Notes: a model not told the origin generated them from the sequence alone. Positions 35,553 through 46,209 are shown, numbered from the stretch's first letter. The stretch is 64,000 nucleotides of DNA from Nematostella vectensis (GCF_932526225.1 NC_064045.1:4474498-4538497), one strand, 5' to 3'. Numbers and translations are program-made.

Positions 35553-36970
35553 CAGAGCATAAAGCAGTATTTGACATCTGAAGATATATTGTTGGCAAGT
35601 GCCATCACATCATAAACATAAAGACATTAGACATTAGTTACATTGTCAATGCACAAGCCTTTCATCAGAGGATATTATCTCAGCACCATCATAGTGTTGA
35701 ATACATGTTTGTAATAGAGCTTATTGCAAATTTGTTGAAGCTACTGCCTACATAATGCTTACAGTTTCTCATATATGAGAGCGACGCGCATTTTGCTGAT
35801 ATAAGAACATTTGATTTTAGGATTATGTTCTCTTGTTCTTGCCCATTGTCAGGCAGTTGTCCAGACATTTCTTTCATTTCCAGTGGAAAAAAGGACAGCT
35901 TTATTTAGTTAGGGAAGATTCTAGAGGCCGTCCTTTATTTGGATGCCATTTTATTGATAGACTGTTTTATCAGAGAGGGGTACATAGGTACCCACCCAGT
36001 GTATTCTAGACCCATAGGAGTCAGATGTGATATCTGATTTTCAACTAAGGATCTAGAATTATAGACACTGACCAAATTGGTCGAGACCGAAATAGCTGAG
36101 TTGTTATCAGTTTAGAGAAGTTTACCATGTGATCAGAATAGATTATTATCATTGTTAGCCTTCTAGCCGGCTCTTTAGTGAGGTGATTCAGAAATTATGG
36201 TTTTAAGAGCCGGCTTGAAGGCTATATTATTATTAGTATTAGTTATTTCATAGGTTCACAGATATTATTAGTAAAGCGAATACATTTATGGGTTTTTCTC
36301 TTCGTTTATATCGACCCAAGTTTGTTCAAACTCGAGATAGGGGAGTCAATTTGCTTTATCCTCTCCCCACTGTCATACCCCCTCACCAGCCAACAACAGC
36401 ATTTTTCGCAATGAAAATGCAACGCGTCTTAATACCCCCCCCCCCCCCCCCCCCACTTATAGACACACACACACACACTTAGACATACTGGCTACGCCCC
36501 TCTAAATTATTTTTTCAGCCTGCAAGGGAGTTTCTTGGGTCTTGTTTTTTTCAACTCTGTGATAATTTTATGCTCGTACTGTGACCACTTCCCAGATGAC
36601 GTGGTTCTGTTTGGCTCATCTTACAAATAAGTATCCTAGCTGGCAATAACGCAAAAATATTTTAAACCAAAAGCGACAGTATGGTGTTTGAACAAAAGAG
36701 TTCTTAATTTATAGCACTTTTTCCCCTGTTTTTAAGTACTATCCGACATTTAGTCTACTGTATTTGTAGTTTGTAGCTCCAAGGAAGGAGCCGCCTCCTA
36801 GCTAAGCCTCCAAGAAAAGAGAGGTACATTTTACAAATTTATCTCCCACAACAGCAGAGCTTTCTTTAGTTTTTCTTATCTTCCGTGAAGCCGGATTTGC
36901 TGGGGAGGGTTAGGGGGTGCACCGTCATAGATATCATAGATATTAGTACAATGACTAACACAAGGGCCTT
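35553..36970. other. Intergenic/3' flank of gene A with a strong hairpin
   Basis: No gene seen. A hairpin with 20-bp arms lies at 36156-36175 and 36205-36224: TAGCCTTCTAGCCGGCTCTT against its inverse, 19 of 20 paired, with a 29-nt loop. A poly-C tract (about 36438-36454) and a CA-repeat patch (36464-36478) follow. The ORF at 36288-36482 only spans these. Confidence 0.65.
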
Positions 36971-36973
36971 TCT

Positions 36974-37480
36974 CAGGCGCGTACACAGCAAGGAGGGTGC
37001 GCACCCCCCTTGGCGGCCAAAAAGGGGGTCATTTCTTATAGGAATCGTCAAATACTATGCTTTTTTCAGGCCCGTACCCAGGGGGGTACCGAACGCACCT
37101 TCCCTCCCCCCACAATGGCCGAAAGTCCACTTTCGATTCTTAATAGACATACTATTTGTTGACAAAACTATAAAGCATAAGCTAGATTACTCTGGTATGT
37201 CATCAATCCATAAGTCAAACTTTTTTGTAACCAAATCCGACAATAAACGTCCCGTAGAGATACTGCAAAGGCGTTTTGTTATATCGGGGGTGATGAGATT
37301 TTTATCAGACAACTCATTGCCTCCCCCCCCCCCCGGACAAAATAGGTCCTCTTTTTAAGATTTCGAAAGCCCCCTCCCCCCCCCCAAAGAAAAATTCTGG
37401 GTATGGGCCTGAGATACCTATGAATGATACGCACCACCCTCCTCCCCCCACCCCTCGGCCAATCCTGAGTGAGCGCGCGC
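36974..37480. mobile_element. Family 4 element (CAGGCGCG ends) interrupted by a family 3 element
   Basis: The left part (36974-37066) matches 41071-41160: CAGGCGCG, GGTGCGC, GGGTCATTTCTTAT, AAATACTATGCTTTTT. At 37067 a complete family 3 element starts and at 37411 it ends, after which family 4 resumes with GATACCTATGAATGATACGC and CGGCCAATCCTGAG. This is a nested insertion, so family 3 moved after family 4 here. Confidence 0.75.
37067..37411. mobile_element. Family 3 miniature TIR element, copy A (345 bp)
   Basis: Ends are CAGGCCCGTACCCAGG and inverted CTGGGTATGGGCCTG, with C-tracts inside each end. The interior (AATCCGACAATAAACGTCCC, AGATACTGCAAAGGC) is shared, in the same orientation, with 45161-45494. 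hAT-like in style. No coding frame. Confidence 0.85.
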
Positions 37481-37489
37481 GTTTATATC

Positions 37490-38002
37490 TTTATTATCGT
37501 GGATAATAAAGATATAAAACAGAGAAATGGCAAGATCCATTTTTGATTGAATAAGGAAAAGAAAGGAATCGCCTCAAAATAATAATACATATTTTATGAC
37601 ATAAGTTTTTTTCCGACTACATCTATGTACATTTTGTATAGGTGTAGAGTAAACAATTGTAATGATGACGATGTGATGATTAGAGACTCTCCTTTCTCTT
37701 TTATCCATCCCCCCTCCCCCTTAAACCCCCTTTCTCAACTGTTCTCCCTCAAGACATCAAAGACAACGTAATGAGTGTTTATTTCACCTTTTCAACCTTT
37801 ATTCTATGACAAAAAAAATCTGAGATCCGTTCTGTGAACAGCGTACCAATAACAAATGAATGGTTAGCCATTTGCTGTCACGGGAGAAGGAAACTGCTAA
37901 CCGCGAAAGTCAAAGGCTAAGCGCCAAAGATTCTTTGGCGATGAATGGCTAGATATTTTAGTTTCCTGATTGGTTGATGCTAAGTCGATGAAACCTGATC
38001 AG
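37490..38002. other. Upstream flank of receptor gene B
   Basis: No coding region. A palindromic patch at about 37484-37518 (ATATCTTTATTATC with inverted GATAATAAAGATAT) lies next to the family 4 right end. The remainder is AT-rich with a GC-poor lead-in to the promoter. Confidence 0.4.
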
Positions 38003-38038
38003 CCAATCAGAATTCTCCTTGTCGTGCGGGGATTCCCC
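38003..38038 (+). promoter_or_regulatory. Gene B promoter: CCAAT box and NF-kappaB palindrome
   Basis: CCAATCAGAAT starts at 38003 and the perfect kappaB palindrome GGGGATTCCCC lies at 38028-38038, 84 bp before the ATG. The same two motifs, in the same order and orientation, precede gene C (41653 and 41668). Such duplication in two tandem paralogues suggests a shared NF-kappaB-responsive promoter. Confidence 0.65.
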
Positions 38039-38121
38039 CTAAAAACGTGATGATGAGAATAGCTATACGCTCGATAGAATCTTGCATCGCGACACAGAGA
38101 AAACCACATAGGAAACCCCGA

Positions 38122-39984
38122 ATGTCCCCTTTACTACTAGTTCTGTGTTTTGTGGCTAGTACAGCAGCAGCAGCATGCCCGTATGGGTACTTTAAGGACG
38201 ACGTGTCCTTTGAGTGTTTCCCGTGCTCATCCGTGTGCAAGCAAGGAGACCATCTTTACCCACGCTGTAAGGATCAATGCGATAAAGGTACGATAACTTA
38301 TGATAGTTACTCTTGCTTCATTTAATCGCTGTATGTAGCTTATCCACTGACTTAGTAACATTGTGTGTGCGAGAAATCTGGCATTCCTGCAATCCTATTA
38401 CCCTATTGCATACTATCAAACGGAATGGTGCAATAATATGTATCCAGATAAGGGACAGTTAGCAATAGGCTCTTCATAATTGCCACTTTTAAACAGTTAG
38501 ACTATCAATCCAAGTTACAGAGGATTAGAACGTAATTACTTTGAAAACTGTGCAAAATGCTGTGCTTATAGTAGAGTATTTTTAAGTTTTTTTGCAAAAC
38601 ACGTTGGAATTTGCTGAGCAATCGTAATATGATACCTATTTCCCGCGACAGCGGCCAGAGTCTGTGTATGAGTCATGTGTAGTCTCAGTTAATTGGTTTT
38701 CCGATCTGATCGATCGAATGAATCCGAACCAAATGTCAATCGAGCTAAACCAAATTTCAATCGTTCGATTGATTTCCATTGCTTCGGCAAAAAAAAAAAA
38801 AACTTATTTGGTAAGCTTAAAGGTATAAACGCTCTTAAGCATATCAACACATTGCTATCAGGGCTCCAGTTAATAGCAAGGGGGATGTCGGAGATTTACG
38901 TACCACTTAGCGTGACATGATAACGAGCGTGAAATTGGCGTCGCATGATCACACAGATAATAGGGGTAGAGATATCAGATACAATATATAGATGAGATTG
39001 TAAACAGCGAGCGAGTGAATCAGAGAATTAAACAGAGAATCGTGATCGAGTGCTTTTACTATTTTCCACAGGGCTTTTAGCCTATCTGAATGGACTACCC
39101 TGGAACAATATGCTTAATTCAATTTTAATATGTCTATGCTGTTCAGTTGAAGTGGACAGTTGTTTTTTTCCTTTCTTATTTGGTGCTAGAAATTACGAAC
39201 CTTCTAACCTTCCTAGCCATTTTTCTCACTTGCAGTGACTATAGCTCCAGGCTCAAAAACAACAGCCGCGACCCTTCAAACAACCCAGGCCACAACCCCA
39301 GCGACAACGCCAGACAATCGACAATATTTGTCACGCAGTCCTGACGCGTCACGCAGGACCGACACACGGCGCATTGACGAAGATGAAATCGTAACAACTG
39401 CAGTACTTGCCTCTATTTTTGGTGTCAAAAGGATGGTTGTCATGGTTGCGACGGCTGTGTGGTGCTGTCGAAAAAGGAGAAAGAACAACCACCGGTCTTA
39501 CACAGGTAAGTCTCCCAATAACAAATCAAATGGTAGAGAACAAAGAGTTAGCCCCTTTTTCCGGACATAAAAATTTACACTCTTTTTTATAATGAGGATG
39601 GGCCGTTCCTATTTTTGGGACATTTTTAAGGCTGAATATGTTCTCAACGATGTTCTTAAATTTCAGTGTATATAAGAATATAATACCCAATAAATTATTA
39701 GGAAGAGAATAACAATAGTTATCAATAGCAATAATAAGATTGTTACTGAGTACAATTTGATTCTGCATTTTAGAAAGCATCAGGAGTAAAAAAGAAAACT
39801 TTTTCTGCTATCTGCATGCCTCATTGGGTGGTAGAATGCTTTTTTGGCTTACCAGATCTTGATGGCACGTGATTATTGTTTCAAAGGCTTCCTATGTGAT
39901 ACACTCGGTTGCAAGAAACGGCCCAACAAGCCAGTTACATGCACCGATGACACTGATGACTCACCGGATGAGACCATGGTTTGA
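38122..39984 (+). CDS. Receptor gene B: BCMA/TACI-like single-CRD TNF-receptor family protein
   Basis: Three exons (38122-38287, 39236-39505, 39887-39984; all junctions phase 1) give 177 aa. Signal peptide MSPLLLVLCFVASTAAA is followed by one cysteine-rich domain with spacing C-x12-C-x2-C-x3-C-x9-C-x3-C. From memory human BCMA is 12-2-3-8-3, and the YF in the first loop is also shared. Then come a Thr-rich stalk, a putative span TTAVLASIFGVKRMVVMVAT broken by Lys-Arg, WCCRKRR, and a tail ending ETMV. An upstream in-frame ATG at 38047 would put a long polar stretch before the signal, so 38122 is preferred. The last exon was found by homology with the last exon of gene C; its acceptor is AAAG/GC. 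In vertebrates this fold binds TNF-family ligands such as BAFF/APRIL; the cnidarian ligand is unknown. Confidence 0.82.
39595..39815. repeat. Copy of the 1176-1465 dispersed repeat in gene B's last intron
   Basis: Shares TTAAATTTCAGTGTATATAA, AATAAATTATTAGGAAGAGA and the GAGTACAATTTGATTCTGCA core with 1320-1440. It has a splice-acceptor-like TTTCAG, but the frame after it is closed. Confidence 0.7.
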
Positions 39985-40932
39985 GACCATCCTACATGCA
40001 GGGGTAGAGGTCAGAGAAACAACTCAAACATGTGACGAAATCCACTGTAGTTGTAGACTAGAGAATAGTATTTTGACCATCTCGATCGCACGGGGATTAG
40101 AGGCTAGAGAAACATATCAAACTTAGTCCAAGGCAAGAGCAGCAACACAAGTAGTAAAAGTTTAGATGAGGAAATCTTTAATCTTTAGATGCAAGGTGTA
40201 GATGTGGTTATGTTTAGATATGAGATAAGATGAGCGTAAACGTAAAAAAACAGAATTTGCACAGTATTCACTGGCTATTCCGCAGCAATTCTTTATTATA
40301 CTTACACGGATAATCAAACCATTTATTCGATAGTGATGGGGAGTGAACATCCGCTGTGATTTAAGACTTGCAAAAGAAAAAAAAGAAGAAGAACGGACCA
40401 TGCGCGTACCAAGGGGAGTGTGCAGGGGCCAAAAAGTGGGTAATTTCTTATTGAAGTAGCGCCCCCTCCCCCCCACCCCCCCCCCACCCCAGACCCCAAC
40501 AGCAAATCCTTGGCTCGCGCCTGAGTAAGGACCACAGGGTAACTTTACAAATGTTACCTAAAAATAATTTTTGATTGATGACATGGGATTTTTCCCTTTT
40601 AATGGAATAAGATAAATATTTCAAAGCCAAACAAGTATTTAGAAAGGTGACACTTCACAGAGGTTATTTAAATCCATTACAGCGAGTATATAAATATCAC
40701 AGTGAGTACACACATCTTGCTGATTTGAGCCGGGTGTCCAACTTGTCGAGTGTTCTTTTATTTATACATTTTCAAATTATAACGATATGAGATATCTAAC
40801 GATTTGTATGTATAATACATACATTTTCCACCCCAGGCTATGAGATATTTCATTGATTTGTATGTAATCTATCGTTCCTATTGCTCTACAATAAAACAGC
40901 GTGTTTAATATGACGATTTTGCTCAAACTATG
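39985..40932. other. Intergenic between genes B and C
   Basis: No gene is supported. It contains a truncated GC-ended element at about 40398-40515 (GCGCGTACCAAGG, poly-C, then CCTTGGCTCGCGCC) related to family 4, and a repeated GATATCTAACGATTTGTATGT / GATATTTCATTGATTTGTATG pair near 40788-40870. AATAAA at about 40890 is too far to assign to gene B with confidence. Confidence 0.5.
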
Positions 40933-41047
40933 CACGTGAGGAGGCTATCACGTGAGGGGGCTATCACGTGAGAAGGCTATCACGTGAGGAGGCTATCACG
41001 TGAGAAGGCTATCACGTGAGCAGGCTATCACGTGAGGAGGCTATCAC
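40933..41047. repeat. 16-bp tandem repeat, seven units, each with an E-box
   Basis: The unit CACGTGAGGAGGCTAT repeats with exact 16-bp spacing at 40933, 40949, 40965, 40981, 40997, 41013 and 41029. CACGTG is invariant while the AGGAGG part varies (AGGGGG, AGAAGG, AGCAGG). It lies about 700 bp upstream of the gene C start. Confidence 0.92.
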
Positions 41048-41070
41048 ACTCGGTTCCAGCCTCCAGGTTT

Positions 41071-41222
41071 CAGGCGCGAACACAGGGTGGTGCGCGCGCA
41101 CCCCTCCTTGGCGACCATAAAGTGGGTCATTTCTTATGAAGGAATCCTTAAATACTATGCTTTTTCCATATGAAACATATGACTGGGCACCCACCCCCCC
41201 CCCCCCCCCCCGGCCAATCCCC
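41071..41222. mobile_element. Family 4 miniature element, compact copy
   Basis: Starts CAGGCGCGAACACAGGG, shares GGGTCATTTCTTATGAAGGA and AAATACTATGCTTTTTCCAT with 36974-37066 and, inverted, with 49773-50065. It ends with poly-C and CGGCCAATCC. Confidence 0.75.
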
Positions 41223-41625
41223 GCTGTGTAGTACACTTCCGGTGCTGTGCTCGACCCCAAAATAAAAAACATGCACAACCTATGTGCTACGCCGATGAAT
41301 TCATCCATGAACAAACTAGATAAGAATAAATAGCCTTTATTGTTGGAGTAACGAGAGAAAAAAAGAAAAAAATCAGAGCAAGCAATGAATCCATGTTACA
41401 TCCCCATGCTCGACCTGCTAGTGGGGATCTGCAGCAAGGGGATACATTGGACACGACACAGGAAAAAATTTCGACCACTATCTTGCGTCTCCAACGTCAA
41501 TTGAGAACAGCTTTTTTTCACTCTTTGCACGGACTTTCCATTGAATGGAAGTCGAGTCTCTAGATGAATAAACAAACATTTTGGCGGGAATTTTGCGCAT
41601 AAATAGTATGACGTTTAATCTTCCA

Positions 41626-41678
41626 TGACGTCAGGACTCTTTCCAATCTTGTCCAATCAGAATGCTAGGGGATTCCCC
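41626..41678 (+). promoter_or_regulatory. Gene C promoter: CRE, CCAAT box and NF-kappaB palindrome
   Basis: TGACGTCA at 41626-41633, CCAATCAGAAT from 41653, and GGGGATTCCCC at 41668-41678, 67 bp before the ATG. The CCAAT and kappaB pair is the one in front of gene B, but CCAAT to kappaB offset is 15 bp here and 25 bp there. Confidence 0.68.
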
Positions 41679-41744
41679 ACGAACGTATACTAGCATAGGC
41701 ATGCGACGGTTGCCCCAAAGCACAACTCTAACACGAGCCGAAAT

Positions 41745-44700
41745 ATGGCTCCCATAGCTAAAATAATAAGAATCTTTGCGTTACTTGTACTCAACGCGCT
41801 TGGATTTGTCCTGGGTTGCCCTTATGGTCAGTTTAAAGACGATATTTCCTTTTCTTGCATGCCATGTTCAATGTGTGTTGAGGAGGATCATCTTTACCCC
41901 CGATGTAAAGCCGATTGCGACAAAGGTAAGAATATAACTAGTGATTCTTGTAAGAGTTTTATTCTCCCTCGCCTATGCGCTCTCTTTCTAAATCTGCTGA
42001 AATCTCGAAAAGGCGAACTATTTCCTAGATTGACGGCATGCTTGATCGCTTGCGGAAAATTGTGTTACGCCATTGCGTGCGAGGAAGTAATGATGATGTA
42101 ATATTCCAGTTTTGGATGGTTCTTAACTTGTTTGTTCAATTTAATCTTATCGTAGACATTTAAACAGTGGCCATATCAATTATACCAATGCAATACAATA
42201 ATATAAATATAAATGTCATGAATCCTTCGATGATTCAACTAGTCAACCTTGTTGCAATGCTAATGAACAAAAAGTCGCTATTTCTCAATCAAATCGCGCT
42301 GTATTCAAGTAATACTTTGGTATGATTACCTCAGGAAAATAAATAGTCGTTATATTGTTGAAAAAGTGCCTCAGGTGGAACCTCATTGTAGTAAATTTAA
42401 GACCTTTAAAATCAAACAGGGCGTTTAAAATCAAACAAGTCGTGTTTTGTAATGTGATTTATCATCATAATTTGATACCGTTGTATGTCATGAGCATAGC
42501 CTAGCCCGGGCTCTTGTCAAAAGTGGTGATGTTGTGACAATTCGGGGCTCCCTAGTCATATATTTTTTAAAAGCGCGACAACAACTCGAATTCCGTCACG
42601 CTACGTGCAGCCGGAAGTAGTTCCATCCGTCACGCTTAGCCTACGTGCAGCCGGAAATAGTTCCATCCGTCACGTACAGCCGGAAATAGTTCCATTTTCT
42701 CTGTATTTCTCGCTTATTTCTCCGAAATATTACGAGCTTCGACGTAACTTATACCAAAATAGTCCCTGAAATATGTGCGATTTCTATAGTGCGGGTAGGA
42801 TCATTGATAGCTTGATACCGAACTCGGTTTTTTTATACAAGTATGCGCCAGCATTTGCATCATCACAACAGCACTTCGCGAATAGTGAATTTAACGGGTT
42901 CATCGTTGATAGAAACAGCAATGTAAACACATCTTACATCTTTATAAAGTTCATCCCTAGCTACATGGCATGGCCTAAATGTTTGATGATCCGATCCCTG
43001 TAGCAGAAGATACGAGTTGTGATTGACAGGATGGTTAAACGTACAACAAGTGCCTTTGTTCTGACTTCTCCATAGTCGTTTGCAGCGAGCACTTCACTTT
43101 CTGTTAGAAACTTCTAGTTATAAGTTACCAAGCACTTCGAGGCTTCCTAGTCATTGTAATCACGCTTATAAGCGCAACAACAACTCGAATAAAGTGTCCG
43201 AGTGCGCGTGCGGTTGTTAAACATCGTAGCACAATCAATCGCTATTTAAAGGGGCAGTATGACGAGTTCTTAAAATACGTCCTCTCGCGCGGAAATGTAA
43301 AGATTAAGCGTTCAACTATCAGGTTTCAAATGCTCCAAGTGAAATATCGAGTTGAAGTATGCTTTGTTTAAACCTGAAATAGAGCAATTGTTGGCCGCCA
43401 TTACTCAGTTGGAATCGAACGATCCAACGCTGTGATGTCACTTGTCCCCAAAATCAAGCTATGGGATGGAATGCCTCGCTCTGAGTCGCAAAAAAATCAC
43501 AGCACGCACAGAGATGGGGTGAGAATTTAGCCAGAGAATTCAGCGCAATACGATTTACTTAATGAAAGTACCCCCAAATTAGATAGGCTAGAGGTCTGTC
43601 GTGCTGACACGTTGAATAAGCAAGCTAAAAAGTGGAAGGAGAAAGCCCTGAAACAGTAATTCAAAGCAGTTTTCTTTTCGGCTACCAGGGGTTTAATATG
43701 CGAAAGGTTTCTTCTGGATCTCGGTCAGGTAATCAAATTTAAAAACAGGCCCGTCTTTCTTCCCATAACCGCTCCATATTGATGTTTGGAGGCCAGACAC
43801 CAAGTATACACATCTATTTGCAAATGGTCCTGAATGTAATGAGCCGACTTGTTGGGGACAAGTGACGTCATAAGTACTCTCCAAATCGAGCTAGCTCAAG
43901 CAATGGCCGCCGATTTTCGAACGTTTTATACGGGCTTTATTGTCACTTTTTACAACTTTGCTGTTGGAGTTTTGAGCTAATTTTTTCACCAAGAGTATAT
44001 CAAACGATGCTCTTTCTAATGAATGTAGCGAGAAGGCGTAATATTGATGTGAATTTACGTCATACGGCCCCCTGTAAAGAACAGCACGCGACTTGCAAAC
44101 CTAAAGACTAGACTGTCAAGTATGAATCATAAATACCGCGGCGGCCTGAATGCGCGTTGTCCTAAACACTCTCTAGAAAGGGAACATACAGCAAGTATGA
44201 ATATAGGCACTGTTTGCGCACATTGTTCGTTCTTGTATTTCGTTTTTTTTTTAATAACGTTTCTGATAAGGAGGCCTCGGCACACCCCTTTTGATCGTTG
44301 TAAACGTGTGTTTAACATGGCCCCACCTATCCCGCGGTTGGCGGGGTTGAGTTTGCAGCTGTCTCCTTAGTATAGCAGTAATTTTACAAAAGACATGCAA
44401 AGATAGCGTCTGCCCGCGTAAGAGATAAAATGCATATCTGAGTGTTGTACCCCCCCCCCCCCCCCTACCTACGGCTTTGTTTGATTTCGGCGTTACACTT
44501 AAAGTTAAAAGTATTTATTCAGTCGCTCGCCCAGTCGGACGTGTCGTTTGCTCGCTAGCTCATCTATCTATTTATTTTCAGTCACAACGTCAACACCCCC
44601 TCAGACGAAACCAAGTAAAGTCTCTGACGTGACACAAGCTACATCGTCAGCTATCCAAACCGTGTCACGCATTTTATCCACGACGTCACGCATGCCTTAT

Positions 44701-45613
44701 ACACCATTTACTCTACAATCTACAACACGCAGCGTCATCCCAGGACCCAAAGATCAAATGGGAAAATGGGGGATAGCGATCTTTGCCGTCGCTATCGTTC
44801 TTGCTGTTGTCGGCTGTATAGGCTTTACCTTGTGGTGTTGCTTTCGAGGTCGCGATGCAAACAGGCGTCAACGGTGTTGCCGAGGTACGTAGACAATTTT
44901 ACATAAAAAATACGAATTATTGAATTCGGCTGTAGCTTGTGAACCATTCTTCTCGAAACAAACAAAAATGAAAGAAAGGCTATTTCAGAGATTCGAAAAG
45001 TTTGACCTAAAATTGATTGGTTGAGGGTTTTTTTTTAGCCTTGGCTCATTCACAGGTCGCAAGATATTACAGGGACCCGGGTTTTTACCGACGAGTATCC
45101 CTATCACTTTTACCCTGACTAACCCCCCTCTCCCCGGGACAGGGACCCTTACTTATTTTTCAGGCCCGTACCCAGGGCGGGTTGCAGGGGGTGCGAACGC
45201 ACCCCCCCCCCCCCCCCCCAACAACGGCCGAAGGTCTACTTTTGGTTCTCAATAGACATGCTATTTGTAGATAAATCTAAAAATCATAAGCTTGACCACT
45301 CTAGCCAAATCCGACAATAAACGTCCCGTGAAGATACTGCAAAGGCATAAAAAATCCTTTTTGTTCTTTCGGTGGTGGTTAGATTTTTATCAGAGAACTC
45401 CCTCCCTCCCCCTTTCCCCTGGAAAAATTAGATCCACTTTTTTTGGATTTCAACCCCCCCCCCCCCCCCAAGAAAAATCCTGGGTACGGGCCTGTTTTTA
45501 CAATTTGACTGACGTTATGTGATGACTTTTTAGTGTTTGGGAGTCAAAATCCAACCACGACGCCTGTGGCATGCACAGAATACTCACCTGAAGCTGATGA
45601 GACCATGGTGTAA
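41745..45613 (+). CDS. Receptor gene C: BCMA/Fn14-like single-CRD TNF-receptor family protein
   Basis: Three exons (41745-41925, 44582-44884, 45534-45613; all phase 1) give 187 aa. The signal peptide ends near ALGFVLG; one CRD follows with spacing C-x12-C-x2-C-x2-C-x9-C-x3-C (gene B has x3 in the third gap; Fn14 as remembered also has x2). A long Thr/Ser-rich stalk, probably O-glycosylated, leads to a clean span (WGIAIFAVAIVLAVVGCIGF), WCC, an Arg-rich stop-transfer and a short tail ending ADETMV. The CRD shares FKDD, DHLYPRC and CDKG with gene B, so the two are recent paralogues. The first intron holds a 42592-42695 array and a transposon; the second holds a family 3 element that ends 40 bp before the last exon. 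The tail is too short for a death domain, so signalling would need TRAF-type or PDZ partners. Confidence 0.85.
42592..42695. repeat. Short tandem array with ETS-like cores in gene C intron
   Basis: Three imperfect units of about 32-40 bp contain TCCGTCACG, ACGTGCAG and CCGGAARTAGTTCCA. CCGGAAGT/CCGGAAAT is an ETS-family core. The flanking sequence CCTAGTCAT...AAGCGC.ACAACAACTCGAAT occurs again at about 43147-43197, so the array may sit inside a larger duplicated unit. Confidence 0.7.
43250..44073. mobile_element. Inverted-repeat element of about 820 bp in gene C intron 1
   Basis: Outer ends GGGGCAGTATGACG and inverted CGTCATACGGCCCC. Inside, GATGTCACTTGTCCCCAA faces TTGGGGACAAGTGACGTC and TTGGCCGCCATT faces AATGGCCGCCGA, so inverted repetition extends inward. 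No intact transposase frame; the minus ORF at 43693-43884 is feature-less. Confidence 0.7.
45161..45494. mobile_element. Family 3 miniature TIR element, copy B (334 bp)
   Basis: CAGGCCCGTACCCAGG start and CTGGGTACGGGCCTG end, with long C tracts. Collinear with 37067-37411. Flanked by T-rich sequence (ATTTTT left, TTTTTA right) that may hide a short target duplication. It lies in the last intron of gene C. Confidence 0.87.
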
Positions 45614-46209
45614 ATACTCCGTGGAGGATCCATCTGTGAGCGGCGGTACACACCTACAGTATTTCAAAAAGGAATGCACTCGAGAACCCACGGTGGCTCA
45701 TGAGTAGCGTATAAACGGCTGAATCCTTATATGTGAATGTTCATAAGAACATGAACAAGAATTCTACAGCTTTTGAAACCTGGATTTATATTTTATTTAA
45801 CCTGGATTTGTATTTTATTTCCTTATTTTCTTGATACCCATGAAGCACTGCGGGTTACGATATATAGATTCTCCGAGTGCAACCTTATTTGAAATGGCTG
45901 TACATTAATATCAGGGATACGTTAGGGCCGAACCCGCCTAGGACGTCTTGTAGCAGTAAAACAAATTCTACGCTATGCATGATGGGTAGGATAAAAACAT
46001 TCGCAAAGGACCATGGAAAGGTTCAATGGACCTTCTAGACTGTACTAGAAATTATCCCTGGGACGGTTGGACCCATGTTCACATGGCAACGAGTGTCATT
46101 TGTGATCAAGTGAAAAAATCTAATGAAGAATAGTTTTAGAATAAGTGTTGTTAAGATCGAATGAAAATTAAGGTTTTCTATTAGTGTATAATGATTTTTT
46201 ACAATGGTT

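Noticed and set aside
40933-41047. CRISPR-like array
   Set aside because: Repeats are contiguous with no unique spacers and the genome is eukaryotic; it is a plain 16-bp tandem repeat.
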